Part shown: positions 32,145-43,592 of the stretch, in pieces
Position numbering within the stretch: the stretch's first letter is position 1
Layout: each line of letters opens with the position of its first letter
Source: Flaccisagitta enflata
Lineage: Eukaryota > Chaetognatha > Sagittoidea > Aphragmophora
Length of the DNA: 64,000 bases
Direction: 5' to 3'
NCBI GenBank assembly: GCA_965153355.1
Contig: OZ231127.1
Span: 71,920,001-71,984,000, forward strand
The notes under the pieces: model-generated
The model's database searches: none
Told to the model about the DNA's origin: nothing
Seen by the model: the letters and a program-made list of their open reading frames with translations, nothing else
Made by a program: the position numbers and the translations under genes

Positions 32145-33210
32145 GTTCAGGCCTTAATTTAGAGCGTGCCCGCATGCCCGAGGCACTCAGTTTTACTGTC
32201 GGGCACGCTGTTTTTGCTGATGGCGTGCCCGGTTGGCACTCTCTCATCACAGCAGGTTAACAGAATTTTATAAAGATTGACATTTTTAGTCGCGTGCACG
32301 CAGCTCTACACCCCGCTTTGTCGTTCCGTCGGTCGTTTGGTCGGTCCGTCCGTCCGTCTGTCCGTCTGTCCGTCACACTTTACTTTTTTTGTAATATAAC
32401 GTCAACTCTTAGGTAATTTAAGGTCTTTTTTAGTCATTAACAGTTATTCTAAGTTATTTTGACTCATTCTAAGTCATTTTAAGTTATTCCGAGTCATTTT
32501 AAGTTATTATAGGTTATTTTTGGTCATTAGGTTTTTTAGTCATTTTAAGTCCTTTTTGGACATTTTAAGTCATTCTAAGTCATTCTAAGTCATTCTAAGT
32601 CATTCTAAGTCATTTTTACCCTGTAAATCTCGCACGCAACTTATAGGTGTTGGCCTTGTTCATTTGATCACCTTCTTGATTTTTTCATCCATGTATTCAT
32701 TCTTTCCTTGATTCATTTATTTATTTATTCATTCATTCATTCATTCATCTAACTATTCATTCATTCTTCTATCCACTCATGCATTTACTCATTCACTTAC
32801 TCTCACTTCCATTTTCAAAAAAATAAAGAAAATCTTTTAAATTTCATTTATAATTTTTTTTTCTGAAATATGATCTCAATCAAATAAATGGATCACGGAT
32901 CATGGATTCTTTGATTTTTTTTTCATTCATTCATAAATTGATTTATTTGTTCATATATTCACAGAAGAGAATTCTAAATGTCTTAAATCTGCTAATGAAA
33001 TAAAAAGAAATCATCAACTTCAGCCTAATTTTGCGTTTTGTGTTAATTCTTTGCTGAATGAACGCACATTTGGTTGTGGAATCGCTTTCATTAAGTATGT
33101 TAATATCATTGCATGGTAAAATAAAGTTTGAATAGAAAAGTGAGGTTGAAAACCGGGCACACTCATTCTCTGTCGGGCACGCTAAAATTGTGAGGAGCGT
33201 GCCCAGCGTG
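32145..33210. repeat. Dispersed repeat R-H, copy with inserted F4
   Basis: Same order of blocks as 29270-29880, plus an extra end (GGGCACGCTAAAATTGTGAG, GAGCGTGCCC at 33170-33210) also seen at 38630-38680. The internal words GCGTGCCCGCATGCCCG are GC-rich and partly self-complementary. Confidence 0.65.
32288..32660 (-). mobile_element. F4-family HINE, complete, with (AAGTCATTCT)n core
   Basis: AGTCGCGTGCACGCAGCT hairpin, CTACACCCCGCTTTGTCG, (CCGTCTGT)n, CACACTTTACTTTTTTT, 10-bp AAGTCATTCT units (32440-32620), CGCACGCAACTTATAGG and TGTTGGCCTTGTT. The paralog at 29400 shows the unoccupied site TTTTT/CTTTTGAT. Confidence 0.85.
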
Positions 33211-33237
33211 CACGCTCAACAGAATTACAGTGGACTA

Positions 33238-34124
33238 CCGCATTTTCGTCACCTGATTTAACGACATTTCGGATTTAACAGCCAAGTTTCTTTAGTCCCA
33301 AATTTTTACAGGCTTTTGAAATGTTAATTCTACTTTATTTAACAACACCTGATTTAACATCCAAACCTGATTTAAAGTCACTATTTTTATGTCCCATGGA
33401 TGACCGTAATCTGATTCAGTGACATCAACCTCTTAATTGATAATTTTCTGTAACCAAAAATTTTTATTTCAATACTTATAGGTTTTAATATACTCTAAAA
33501 ATGCAAAAAGGTCAAATATGAGGTCAAACATGAAGATATTTTACAACAAAGCCAGATACATGGATACCCCAGTTGCGTGTGGGTAGGCAGGGCCAGGGGC
33601 CATATTTGAGGTCACTAGAGCATTTAGGCAGGAGCAGTATTATCAAAGAATGAAAATCATAAAAAAAAGTAAAGTGTGCCCAACCAACGGTTGGACAAAC
33701 GAACAATGTAAGGTGTAGAGTCATATAGATTGGGATTAAAAATGATGCCATATCATGGACTAAGAGGTTGGAAATTAATTTTGTTGAAAACAATTTGATT
33801 TAAAACTCATTACATGTGATATTCAATGGGGGTTCATAAGGCGCTCTTCCAGTTATTTCAGTTTGGATATAGTGAGGTATTTTGTTCCACTTTTCATACA
33901 AATATGTTATACTAATACTAAAAGAGGCTATCTTTTAGCTTATGTGATGGTTTGTTGGCCAGTTACACAAATGCTATGGTGAGTACATATACAAACATAT
34001 AAAAATATATTTCAAAACTATCTTAACTAAATGTATCTAAAACTATAATTCGATTTAACAACACTCGAATTTAACGACCAAAATTCCCCAGTCCCTTCAA
34101 GGTCGTTAAATCGGGTTCCCACTG
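33238..34124. mobile_element. pogo-like MITE, long, with nested F1
   Basis: CAGTGGACTACCGCATTTTC at the left and GGGTTCCCACTG at the right with flanking TA. Internal words GATTTAACGAC / GTCGTTAAATC are inverted near the ends. An F1 copy (33545-33737) and other sequence lie inside. Confidence 0.6.
33545..33737 (+). mobile_element. F1-family HINE, diverged
   Basis: AACAAAGCCAGATACATGG, AGTTGCGTGTGGGTAGGCAG, GGGCCATATTTGAGG, AAAGTAAAGTGTG, a degenerate ACCAACGG tract and a decayed hairpin end GGGATT/AAAAA. Confidence 0.65.
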
Positions 34125-34603
34125 TACTAAATCAAGGCCTGATTATGTTGTATGTAAAAGTATGCATTTAGTTGTACAACTTCATACTACATAACTTCAT
34201 TCTACATAACTACATACTACAACTTCATACTACATACATTCCAGAGGTGTCACAATTTTTTTCTTTGCAGAATCGACCGGGTCGATCGAATCGTGGTCAA
34301 TCCCAAAAAAAGTATCAACTCAGTATCGACCTAAGTCGATTTTTTGCCAATTAGCCTTTTTCCCATGTATAAATGCTGTTTACTGTTGGAGCAACATGTT
34401 TTAGAAACCACTTGGTATCACAAGATACAATCTTGCCAAAAAGTATACCGACACCTAGGCAATTCATTGATCAATTCACCAAGAATTGACTAAAATATTA
34501 TACTGAAAGTGCTAATAGGTGATATGATGTTTTACCTCACAGATAATTCAAGTTATCCATATTTTAGGCACTCAATACAGCTTTTATATTGTAAAGGATG
34601 ATC

Positions 34604-34820
34604 TAACACCCCTTACAAAATTAGGCGAACTGGGAGTTTTTCTTCAAATCATTCTCCTGTCTAAACGGTTTGAGCTACAGATGCCAGATTGGACTCAAAT
34701 GAAAGATATTTTAATTTTCTTTCATTTGAGTCCAATCTGGCATCTGTAGCTCAAACCGTTTAGACAGGAGAATGATTTGAAGAAAAACTCCCAGTTCGCC
34801 TAATTTTGTAAGGGGTGTTA
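34604..34820. mobile_element. Perfect 103-bp-arm palindromic MITE
   Basis: Arms 34604-34706 and 34718-34820 are exact inverse complements with an 11-bp AT spacer. Outer ends are TAACACCCCTTACAAAATT. It is absent from repeat R copy 2 (GATGAT/TTGGTTTCACA at about 62452), so it is an insertion, with TA as likely target. Perfect symmetry suggests a recent origin. Confidence 0.85.
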
Positions 34821-35564
34821 GTTTCACATCATTTAACCAAACTTTGTTCAACTAATAATTCTGGATAAAGGTTTATTGTTTGACTTGGAACTTCTAGTTC
34901 TAAACAATTAAAACTACAGAAACAGATTGCGCTTATCTTAAAGATATTTTGATGCTGATTAATTTGCTTTCTTTCAAAAAGTTTCTAGCTATTCTAGAGG
35001 CCAAGATATACTTAGTAGAAGCTGTTTCTAAAGAATTGACTTCTTCATTCTTGATTTTTTTTTCCATTTTTGAAAATGAATGTGTTCATTCTTTTGCTTG
35101 CAATTTCTAAACAGCTAAAGCTACTGGAACCAGATCGCATTCAATTAAAAGATGATTTAACAAAGATTATTTTCTTTATAGTTGCGGACACACAACTCTA
35201 AAAGAGGCTTTGGTCCGTAGGTCTGTTGGTCTGTTGGTCCATTGGTTTGTTGGTCCATGGACACCAGGGGTAAGGATGCGGATACGAATGCACAGGATGC
35301 ACAAGATTTTGCATAAACACGTATAAGGTTGCGAACGCATTTGATAAAATTTGGGAGTGGATGCAAACGTGCATCCTTACCAAAGCGTTGGCATCCATGC
35401 TCTTTTGCGTTTGCCTTGTCCTATACCTTTAAATTCAAAACATGCAAACTTTGAAAAAAATGACATTCCTGCATGTTTTATTCTCCTAGCTCTGAAATTT
35501 CTTTCTTTATCTTGTCCATCCATCCCTTTGTTTTTTTGTTTTATAAGATGGTGCGCGCATGTGT

Positions 35565-35566
<2 letters not shown>

Positions 35567-35611
<45 letters not shown>

Positions 35612-35650
35612 TTTTGTTTGTGTGTGTTTGTGTGTGTGTATGTGTACATG
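35567..35650. repeat. (GT)n microsatellite
   Basis: GT units with a few TTTGT interruptions inside the F5 composite. Confidence 0.95.
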
Positions 35651-35731
35651 TGTATAGAGGCTTTGCCGTCTATTTGTTGATCTGTCAGCAAGAGTCGAAA
35701 AGTGGGAAAATGAGATTTTTGGATGCTTTTT

Positions 35732-35942
35732 AATTGCGGGCATGCAACTCTATAAAAAGCTTTGTCCACCCGTTGGTCCATTGGTCCGTTAGTCTGACAG
35801 TCCGTTGGTCCATCAGTATAAGTAAAAAAGTGGGAAAATGAGCGTTTTGTGTATATGTGCATATGTTTGTATACATATCTGGTATTTTGGGTGTGGACGC
35901 CTCTCCCCACCCACCCACAACGGTATTGTGACCCAGCGTCAC
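35732..35942 (-). mobile_element. F5-family HINE, inner complete copy
   Basis: AATTGCGGGCATGCAACTCT hairpin, AAAGCTTTGTCC, (GTTGGTCC)n, CCACCCACCCACAACGG and the terminal small hairpin GTGACCCAGCGTCAC. 211 bp, nested in the larger F5. Confidence 0.75.
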
Positions 35943-36049
35943 TTATTGTGTATGTGTTTGTGTTGGGAGGGAGTTGGGTTAGGCATTCGGTGTAAATGGG
36001 GGTTGCCCACCCGTTCGCAATGATGTGACCCGCAACACTTTTTTGTTAT

Positions 36050-36517
36050 TTTATGAATTCCATTATTACTCCACTTTTTTTTTCCTTATTTTCTTTTTGT
36101 TCTTTCTTTCTCTTTTTTTTCTAATTTTTTTTCTTTCTTTCTATCATTCTCTTTTCCTCCCTTTCCTTGTTTTTCTTTCTTCCTGCTATCTTTCTTTCTT
36201 TCTTTCTATCATTCTCTTTTCCTTGTTTTTCTTCTTTCTTTCTTTCTTCCTTCTATCTCTTTTTCTGTCTTCCTATCATTCTCTTTTCCTCTCTTTTCCT
36301 TCTTTATTTTTTCTTTGCTCCTTTCCTTATTTCTTCCCACCTCTCTTTTTTCCTTTTTTTTTTTCCTTCCTTCCTTCCTTCCTTCCTTCCCTCCTTCCTT
36401 TGTTTTGTTCGTCTTTTTTCTTTTTTTCTTTGTATTTCTTCCCTCCTTTCCATTCTCCCTTCCTTCTTTCCATTCTCCCTTCCTTTTTTTCTTTCTTTCT
36501 TTCTTTCTTTCTTTCTA
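36050..36517. repeat. 470-bp polypyrimidine tract (TTTC/TTCC)n
   Basis: Almost pure C/T on the plus strand, with TTTC, TTCC and CTTT arrays. Long Phe/Ser/Leu frames are artefacts. Such mirror-type tracts can form triplex (H-DNA), a property of the sequence class rather than something shown here. Confidence 0.95.
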
Positions 36518-37047
36518 AATGAAAAAAGTGTAGGTCTGTAGGAAGTGTTGATCTAGAATATAGGAAGCGTAGATGCCCATCTAGGATGTAGGAAGCGTTG
36601 AAAACGCATAACACGCATGCGTTAGCAACCAAAAATGTTGGATGCCATGCGTAATGTGATGCGCAAGCTGTTGGAAAACGCAAATGTGAATGCTTTTGAA
36701 AATCCAGCGCATCCTTAGCCCTGATGGACATGAGTCCAAAAGTGCAAAAATGAGTGTTTTAGATGGTTTTTGTGTATGTGTGGGGGGCATGGGGTATGGA
36801 TGGGGGTCGGGTGCCCCTGCCCACTTGTCCGCAACAATATTGTGACCCCGCGTCACTTGTTCTAAAAATGTTACTAGCTGTTCTAGAAGCTGAGATATCT
36901 TTAGTTGAATGTATTGGTATAGTTATCTGCCCGCCTACATCTAATATTGTATTCAAGATTTCTGTCCATTTCCTGAAATAGGTGGTAAAATATTTGAGAT
37001 TTTTACCTTTGCTTTGTGGTTGTTTGTAGTTGATGGAAGAAAAACAA

Positions 37048-37207
37048 GTTCGCGGGGTCACAATATTGTTGTGGATGGGTGGGCAGGGGCATCCAACCCC
37101 CATCCACACCCCAACCCACCCCAAACACTCAAAAATACACAATAAGCTTGTTTTCCCACTTTTCAACTCTATCCCATGGCCTCTTATAGATTTGCGTGTC
37201 CGCAACT
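37048..37207 (+). mobile_element. F5-family HINE
   Basis: TTCGCGGGGTCACAATATTG, TTGTGGATGGGTGGGCAGGG, GCCTCTTATAGATTTGCG and the hairpin arm TGTCCGCAACT followed by AAAAA. The (GACC)n tract is nearly deleted. Confidence 0.65.
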
Positions 37208-37344
37208 AAAAAGAGTAAATAAGCACTCATTGCAGAAGAAAACCCTACTGAAAGCCCAAGGTATTTAACATGCTACTTTATCTGACTTTTTTTTTTTTTT
37301 GTTGAATTGAACAAGTCGCTATTGAGCACGAATTTAAAATTTCT

Positions 37345-37447
37345 AGTTGCGGACATGCAACTGTACAAGAGGCTTTTTCCGTCTATCCGTTGGTCCATCT
37401 GTTGGTCCATCACGCTCAAGTTAAAAACGCCAAGACGCGCATTTGAA
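37345..37447 (-). mobile_element. F5-type HINE, hairpin-end fragment
   Basis: AGTTGCGGACATGCAACTGT, GAGGCTTTTTCCGTC, (CGTTGGTCCATC)n, AGACGCGCATTTG. The other end is missing. Confidence 0.6.
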
Positions 37448-37839
37448 ATTAAGAAGTTGCTCTTTATGCATCACAATCTGGTGATGCTTAACTCCAGCGG
37501 AATCAACTTTCAGTGGACAGTCAGCTGAATTTTCTCGTCTTGGTTCCGTAGTTATCCGCACATTATTATTTTTAAACAAAAGATTTTTAAAACAGTTTTG
37601 AATTGATTCATTATTCCATTTTTATTCATTCAACATCACCAAAATTCAGTTTTACAAGATTATTTAGTTTTTTGGACTCAGATCAATCTCTTTATTAGAT
37701 TTATGCCAGCTTTCTTTGTGCCAAAAAAAGACAAAAAATTGACCCGATACATTTGTCTTTTGGTGAATCAGAAAGATTATTTAGAATTATAGAAAATCGG
37801 CCCAATTAATCGACCAGTCAATAGTATTGTGACACCTCT

Positions 37840-38411
37840 CATACATTCTACATACTACACTTTACCTACAAACTACAACTTAATACTTCATTCATACTTC
37901 TTCATACTACATATTACGCACTACATACTACATACTACATACTACAATTTCATACTACATAACTTGATAATTAATAACTACATACTACAACTTTACGCTA
38001 TATAACTTCATACTAGATAACTACATACTTCTACTTCAGACTACATACATACTATAACTTCATACCACATACATACTTTTACATACTGCATACAAACTAC
38101 TTACTACATACTTTAACTTCATACTACATAACTTCATACTGCATAATTACATACTACATAGTACAAATTCATACTACATAACTACATACTAAAACTTTAT
38201 AACATTTGTCAAAAAAAAGTGGACAAAATACTCAAAATACCCAAAAATACCTAAAAATACCCAAAAATATGCAAAAATATGCAAAAATATGCAAAAATAT
38301 CTGAAAGTACCCTAAAGTACCTTAAGTACCTAGAATAACTTAAGTACCCTAAAGGACCCTGAAGTACCCTAAAGTACCCTGAAATACCTTTGAGTACCTT
38401 AAATTACGTTA
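37840..38411 (+). mobile_element. F3-type minisatellite core
   Basis: CATACTACATA-type repeats (37840-38200), then ACCCAAAAAT/ATGCAAAAAT and ACCCTAAAGT 10-bp units (38225-38400), in the same succession as the complete F3 at 31237. The AACAAG end is not visible and an F1 interrupts the right side. Confidence 0.6.
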
Positions 38412-38613
38412 AACAAGGCCAGATACACGGCTACCATAGTCGCTTGAGGTGGGCAGGTGCAGTGCTGGAGAAGGTAACTAGGGCATCTGGGCAGGAGTGG
38501 TATGCTCAAAAACCTCAAAAACGCCAAAAAAGTAAAAAGGGGACTTACCAACTGACCGACCAATCAACTGACAGACTGACATAGCAGGGTGTAGAGTCGC
38601 GTAGCACGCGACT
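38412..38613 (+). mobile_element. F1-family HINE, complete, in an F3 core
   Basis: AACAAGGCCAGATACACGGC, AGTCGCTTGAGGTGGGCAGG, CCAAAAAAGTAAAAAGGGG, ACTGACCGACC tract and hairpin AGTCGCGTAGCACGCGACT with host AAAAA. Inserted after ...AATTACGTT. Confidence 0.8.
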
Positions 38614-38794
38614 AAAAATGAGGTTGAAAACCAGGCACGCTCATTCTCTGTTAGGCATGCTGAAATTGTGAGGAGCGTGCCAGGCCAGCACTAGATTATG
38701 GCCATTTAAATTTTGCATATAACAGCAACACCGAAACAAAACATCATACCCCTACGGCCAGGAATCCAGGATGAAAATTTTTCAAAAAAAAAAA

Positions 38795-39200
38795 AAAAAA
38801 AAAAAAGACACAACCCCCAGTTTTTTGCACAGAGGTCCTAAAAAGGGTGAAGAATAAGAATATGATATTTATTTTGATCAAAGACTGGCCAATAAAATTA
38901 GAAACATTTTTTTGTGCTAAAAAACGCTGCTTTTGCTGTAAAAACAGTGATTCTTAGGATATTGTTATAATTTTTTTTGCAGAAATGTGTAGCCCTTTTC
39001 AGGATTGATATTTGAGTGAGCTTTGAATAGGGTGGTATATGTCTAGGAGGCCTAAAAATGGCTTGAAATAGCCGAAAAAGGAGGAATTAGGCCAAATTTG
39101 TAATATTCTTAAGAATGAAGCTTTGGAAATTGTGTAAGAGGGTAAAATATAGGGCATACAGCCCTGCCCCTTGATAACGGCCCCAAGGGGACCCTTCAAA
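38795..39200. repeat. Inverted repeat 3, left arm
   Basis: Diverged inverse of 41530-41925 (for example GGCCAATAAAATTAGAAACA at 38888 against TGTTTCTAATTTTATTGGCC at about 41823). The arms flank 2.3 kb containing F5, F4, a (CT)n tract and pogo-like ends. Confidence 0.65.
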
Positions 39201-39567
39201 TTTGTCCTTTATCGCGGGGCACCATTATCGCGGAAGCTACTTGGCTGGCTGACTGTTTATACAATAGTAGCCACTACTTGCTAATCTCATTGGTGTTTGA
39301 ATGTCTCCCTTTTTTTACATTAATAAGTTTTGATAATTGAGATAATAGATGAAAAATATGCATAGTGGTGTGCAATATCATGACAATAAATTTTTAGCAT
39401 AATGAATTACCACCACATCTATGCATGAGATACTCAGACTGACAAAAAACAGACTGATGGCAAAACATAAAGACAAGGACAGACTAATGTATTACAGACA
39501 ATCTGTTAGAAAAAAAAACCTACAGCTAAACAGTCTGAGGGAAAGATAGTGGCAGATAGATTAAAAG

Positions 39568-39794
39568 TGACACAGGGTCACAAGATTGTTGCGGACGGGT
39601 GGGCATGGGCGTACAATCCCCGTTCACACCCTCACCCACCCCACACACACTTGCACACACACAGTCACATCAGGGGCCTCGAAAATGCGCCTTTTTACAA
39701 TTTTCAACTTGATCACCATGATGGACGGACAGACGGACCGACAGAAAAATGGATGGATGGACAAAGCCTTGGATAGAGTAGCGTGTCCGCAACT
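39568..39794 (+). mobile_element. F5-family HINE, complete
   Basis: Small terminal hairpin GTGACACAGGGTCAC, subterminal TTGTTGCGGACGGGTGGGCA, CACACACA tract, (GACGGACAGACGG)n, AAAGCCTTGGATAGAGTAGC and hairpin arm GTGTCCGCAACT/GAAG. 227 bp. The GTTGCGGAC / GTCCGCAAC pair defines the family. Confidence 0.8.
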
Positions 39795-40063
39795 GAAGAC
39801 ATGAATGTGCCATTGAATCATTAAATTGAGAGTTCTTTCATTGTAAGGCAATGCTACACGTTAAAATTAGACTTGGATTAAAAATATTAAAAACAGTCCA
39901 AAGTAAGGCTCATTCATTCCCTGCATCCAGACTTGACAATAAATGTGTGTAAAAATATTTGATTATCCATGTTATATGTATTCAATGAAAAGATGCCTTT
40001 TTCATGCTATGCTAATAAGAAGGAATGATTTGATTGCTATCAAATGCCCTTCTTATGAATTTT

Positions 40064-40186
<123 letters not shown>

Positions 40187-40375
40187 TTCAGTCAGTTCAC
40201 CGCTAACAAAGAGTTTTAGGTCATTTGGGCCTAAGATATTTGACCGATATAGGCGATTCACCGCTAAGAGCGTGTCCGTTATCTAGGGGTAATTTAGCAT
40301 AACAAAAGACCAGAAAAATTTAAGACCACAGCTTCTTGTACACTAATGGCGGGTCACCTTTAACGGCGTTGTCAA

Positions 40376-40690
40376 GGAAGCGGGGTTCCACTGTATTTGA
40401 ATTATATTGATTTGGGAAAGGATTTACGCGATTTAGAGGCAAAAAACGCGAAACCGCATTATGCAAATGAGATTCAAGTTCGATTTTTAAAAAAAAAGCT
40501 TAAAAAGGGTAAAACAAGATGAACAGCTCACCAGTGGAAGTGAAAGTGAGGAAGAAGACTCTGAGAATGATGATTTGGACCATGATTCCTAATTTGACCT
40601 GCCTTGTTAAGAATCGGTTAGTGCCAAAAAAGGATGGATTCAGTCCTACCAAAATCATGTGCCGGTTTCAAGATGATGAAGACTAATCAA
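40376..40690 (+). pseudogene. pogo-like terminus and possible transposase C-terminus remnant
   Basis: AAGCGGGGTTCCACTGTA at 40376-40393 is a pogo-type terminus. At 40520-40590 a plus frame reads DEQLTSGSESEEEDSENDD, an acidic tail of the kind that ends pogo/jerky transposases, then stops. Assignment rests on composition and neighbourhood only. Confidence 0.3.
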
Positions 40691-40901
40691 GCATTCAAGC
40701 GGGAGAAGTGATGAAAGAAAAGCCAACTGACAGACAGACAGACAGACATGCGCCTCAAAGAATTGATAGACGCTCCTAGCATCAAATCTTGTCTTAGATC
40801 TTCACTCCAGTCTTTTTATCCTTGCTCACATTTTTTTCATTTGTCTTTGCTACGTTGTCTTAATAAAGCCACACAATGAACAAAGAATTCAACTGTTCTA
40901 G

Positions 40902-41258
40902 AACAAGGCCAACACTTATAAGTCGCGTGCAGGACACAAATAATCTAAGATGGCTTAGAATGACTTAGAATGACTTAAAATGACTTAAAACGACTTAGAA
41001 TGACTTAAAATGATGAAAAGGACTACATTGACTACAATGACAATAATGACTTAAAATGACTTAAAATGACTTAAAATGACTTAAAATGACTTAGAATGAC
41101 TTAGAATGACTTAAAATTACTTAAGATGACTGAAAATAACTTAGAATGACTAAAAATGACTTAAAGATATAAAAGTGATAAAAAAAGTAAAGTGTGACCA
41201 ACCAACCGACCAACCGACCGACGGACAAAGCGGGGTGTAGAGTCGCGTGCACGCAACT
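40902..41258 (+). mobile_element. F4-family HINE, complete, with (GACTTAAAAT)n core
   Basis: AACAAGGCCAACACTTATAA, AGTCGCGTGC, about 220 bp of 10-bp GACTTAAAAT/GACTTAGAAT units, AAAGTAAAGTGTGACC, (AACCGACC)n, AAAGCGGGGTGTAGAGTCGC and hairpin arm GTGCACGCAACT/AAAAA. Structural mirror of 32288-32660. Confidence 0.85.
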
Positions 41259-41529
41259 AAAAAGATAAGTACAGTTCTTAGTTTGTTATTTCAGTGTAAA
41301 CATGCTAGATAGAGAAATAGTTTTTTTTTTTCATGTTTTTCACTGATTATTTCAGGTAAAAACAAGCTAATCCGCCTGAACATGATCAATTATCATTAGA
41401 GAAAATCATAATTACCATCTAGCTTGAAAAAAAAAATCATTCAGTGTAGTTTTTTACCATTTTTGAGCCATTTCCTTAAAAATCGAATTTTAACCTCATT
41501 TGCATATTGCGGTTCCGTGTTTTTTGCTG

Positions 41530-41925
41530 TTAGCGCGTATGAATCTTTTAGCAGATCCAGCAAAATGATACCTGATGTATATTTTACCATTACACTTGAT
41601 TTTCAATGCTAATTCTTTCAAAATATTGCAAATTAGGCTCATTTCCTCATTTCTGGGCTTTTTAAAGCCTCTTTTAGGCAAGTTAGGCATATTACAAGAA
41701 CTCAATAATTCTCTAGAATATCAGCTCTACCAAGGACTACACAATTCTACAAAAAAAAATCAAGGAAATAGTCCAAGAAACACTGTTTTTTCAGCAAAAA
41801 TAGCATTTTTTGGCACAAAAAAATGTTTCTAATTTTATTGGCCAGTATTTGGCCAAAATGGATATCATATTCTTTTTCTACATCCTTTTTAAGTACCCTG
41901 TGCCCAAAATTTAGGGTGGTGCTTT
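41530..41925. repeat. Inverted repeat 3, right arm
   Basis: Inverse relative of 38795-39200. Confidence 0.65.
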
Positions 41926-41943
41926 TTTTTTTTCTAAACCCTT

Positions 41944-42520
41944 AGAATTGAGATATCTCAAGTCTGGATATCTGCCCGCCTACATCTAATATTGTATTCA
42001 AGATTTTTGTCCATTTCCTGAAATCAACGTTTTCACTTCTGTTGATGTAAAATCTAAACAAATGAAGCTATGACAATCAGCTTGGTGGCATTTTCTAGCC
42101 CTGTTTATTAGCTTCATTTTGGTCACCATTGGTGACTCACAAATCTTTATAACAAATCATGTATATCAAAGCTAAAAGAAGACAAAACGTCCTGGACTTT
42201 AATTTTTTCAAAGATATATAATTTCATTTTCCAAACTTTATTTTTTGTATCTAACTTAATTAAAAGATACTTAATTCCTTTAACATATTTGGCTGTCAAA
42301 GAAAATAACTTGTGAAATCAAGGTGCATGAAGACATCAATATGGAGTGTTCTAACCCAGACCATTGAATTCAGCAGAAAATTTTATCTTTTCTAGACTAC
42401 AAGAACAGCTCAATCAGACAATTATTTCAGGTTTTACGGCCATTCAAATTTTTTAAGGACAATTGTCCTAAATTTTTTTGAGACAATTGTCCTTAAAAAC
42501 TTAAAATAACTGTTACTACT
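41944..42520. other. Non-coding with a short repeat and a palindrome
   Basis: ATCTGCCCGCCTACATCTAA...CCATTTCCTGAAAT (41970-42026) recurs at 36923-36978. TTAAGGACAATTGTCCTAAA and its inverse at 42457-42500 form a small hairpin. No gene. Confidence 0.55.
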
Positions 42521-42699
42521 TAGATTAGAATGCCCAGAGGTGCATGGTCGCATTAAGCTTGACCTTGAATCTACAGTGGGGTTCATGGAATAACAGCCTA
42601 CAATGGAGGAAGGTATTTAAGTGTCTTAATTTCATTTGATAAATTTGATATTTAAAATATAAGTTGTCCAATTGACGTTCCTGTCCTTGACTTTTTCGG

Positions 42700-42870
42700 T
42701 TGCTATGGAAACCAAAGTCATTTTTTTGAGCATTAATAACTGCTAAAATATCAATATTTTGACAGATAAAATTAAGGAACATTGCTCAGAATTAAATTTG
42801 CTACAACTTTCCCACAGAATGTTCTGTAAGAATATTGCTCGTTTAGCTGTTGCTAAGGAGCATCATTTAC
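42700..42870. repeat. Second copy of the 1.95-2.14 kb repeat, unexpanded
   Basis: TTAAGGAACATTGCTCAGAA, TTTGCTACAACTTTCCCACA, GAATGTTCTGTAAGAATATT and GCTCGTTTAGCTGTTGCTAA follow the order at 1990-2130 but lack the GTATGTCGCT array. Confidence 0.65.
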
Positions 42871-43514
42871 TAGTTTAATATGATTTTATCTCTCTTTAAA
42901 TAGTAAGCAGTCATGTAACTTCTCCAAGTCATTGATATCTATCGTCATAAAACGCTTGATTTCCGTGCGATAATGAGATTGATATAGATATATTGATTGA
43001 TGTTTACTGGGGTTTTAGTCCAATATATATATATGTTTGGGTAGAAAACTGCTAGAACACACCTGAAACTAGCAGAAAATGGAAAAAAAAGCGATGAAAA
43101 ACAAGTTACGCAATCCATAGAAAATACCAGAAATTCTCTCAACTTTGATTGTACAGAAAAGGGTCTCAATTCCTATCACTCTGCGCGATTCAAATAGATA
43201 TGGTAGGAGAGACCAAATACTATCTGAGTGTGGTTTCAAAAAATATTTTCTCTTGAGCGCTCTCCTTGTACCAATCAAATGTTTACATGGCCTATAAGTA
43301 AAAGAACTACTGCGCAACTGAGAAGCTTCAGAACGAAGTTAATAGCAACAAACGATTTTTTATACCCAGTTTCCGTTTAATAATCATTGTCTAATATATT
43401 CAAAAAATGAACCTTGATAATATTTCATTGAACATATACTTTGATAAGTGCTTAATTAAGCATAATTTAACAAAAATTTTTAAAAAGTAACTATCTATTA
43501 TTAAGCATCCCCTT

Positions 43515-43592
43515 ACTACTTTAAAGGTGAACCCGAAATAAAGGTGAAAAATCTTTAGTCCCAATGGGACCAATGAGGCGGGGTTCTACTGT
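43515..43592. mobile_element. Truncated pogo-like MITE
   Basis: TTTAAAGGTGAACCCGAAAT...AGTCCCAATGGGACC, GAGGCGGGGTTCTACTGTA is the right end of the element seen whole at 67-243. The left part is absent. Confidence 0.65.

Larger units (their letters stand above)
35180..36856 (-). mobile_element. F5-family HINE composite
   Basis: Hairpin end AGTTGCGGACACACAACTCT at 35180. Other end CCACTTGTCCGCAACAATAT, TGTGACCCCGCGTCAC at 36856. Contains an inner F5 (35732-35942), a third F5-like end at about 36039 (ACCCGTTCGCAATGATGTGA), a (GT)n microsatellite and a long CT tract. Two hairpin ends and three opposite ends mean several F5 elements inserted into one another. Confidence 0.65.
34432..36927. mobile_element. 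DNA transposon-like repeat R, copy 1, heavily nested
   Basis: The left terminus CTTGCCAAAAAGTATACCG matches that of copy 2 (61207-62867). The right terminus is the diverged ATTGGTATAGTTATC at about 36927. Inside are an intact palindromic MITE (34604-34820) and an F5 composite (35180-36856). Removing both restores colinearity with copy 2. Noncoding. The uninterrupted TGATG at 34525-34529 is the empty site for the TRIM in copy 2. Confidence 0.7.

Noticed and set aside
36025-36522. 165-codon Phe/Ser/Leu frame
   Set aside because: Pure consequence of the polypyrimidine tract.
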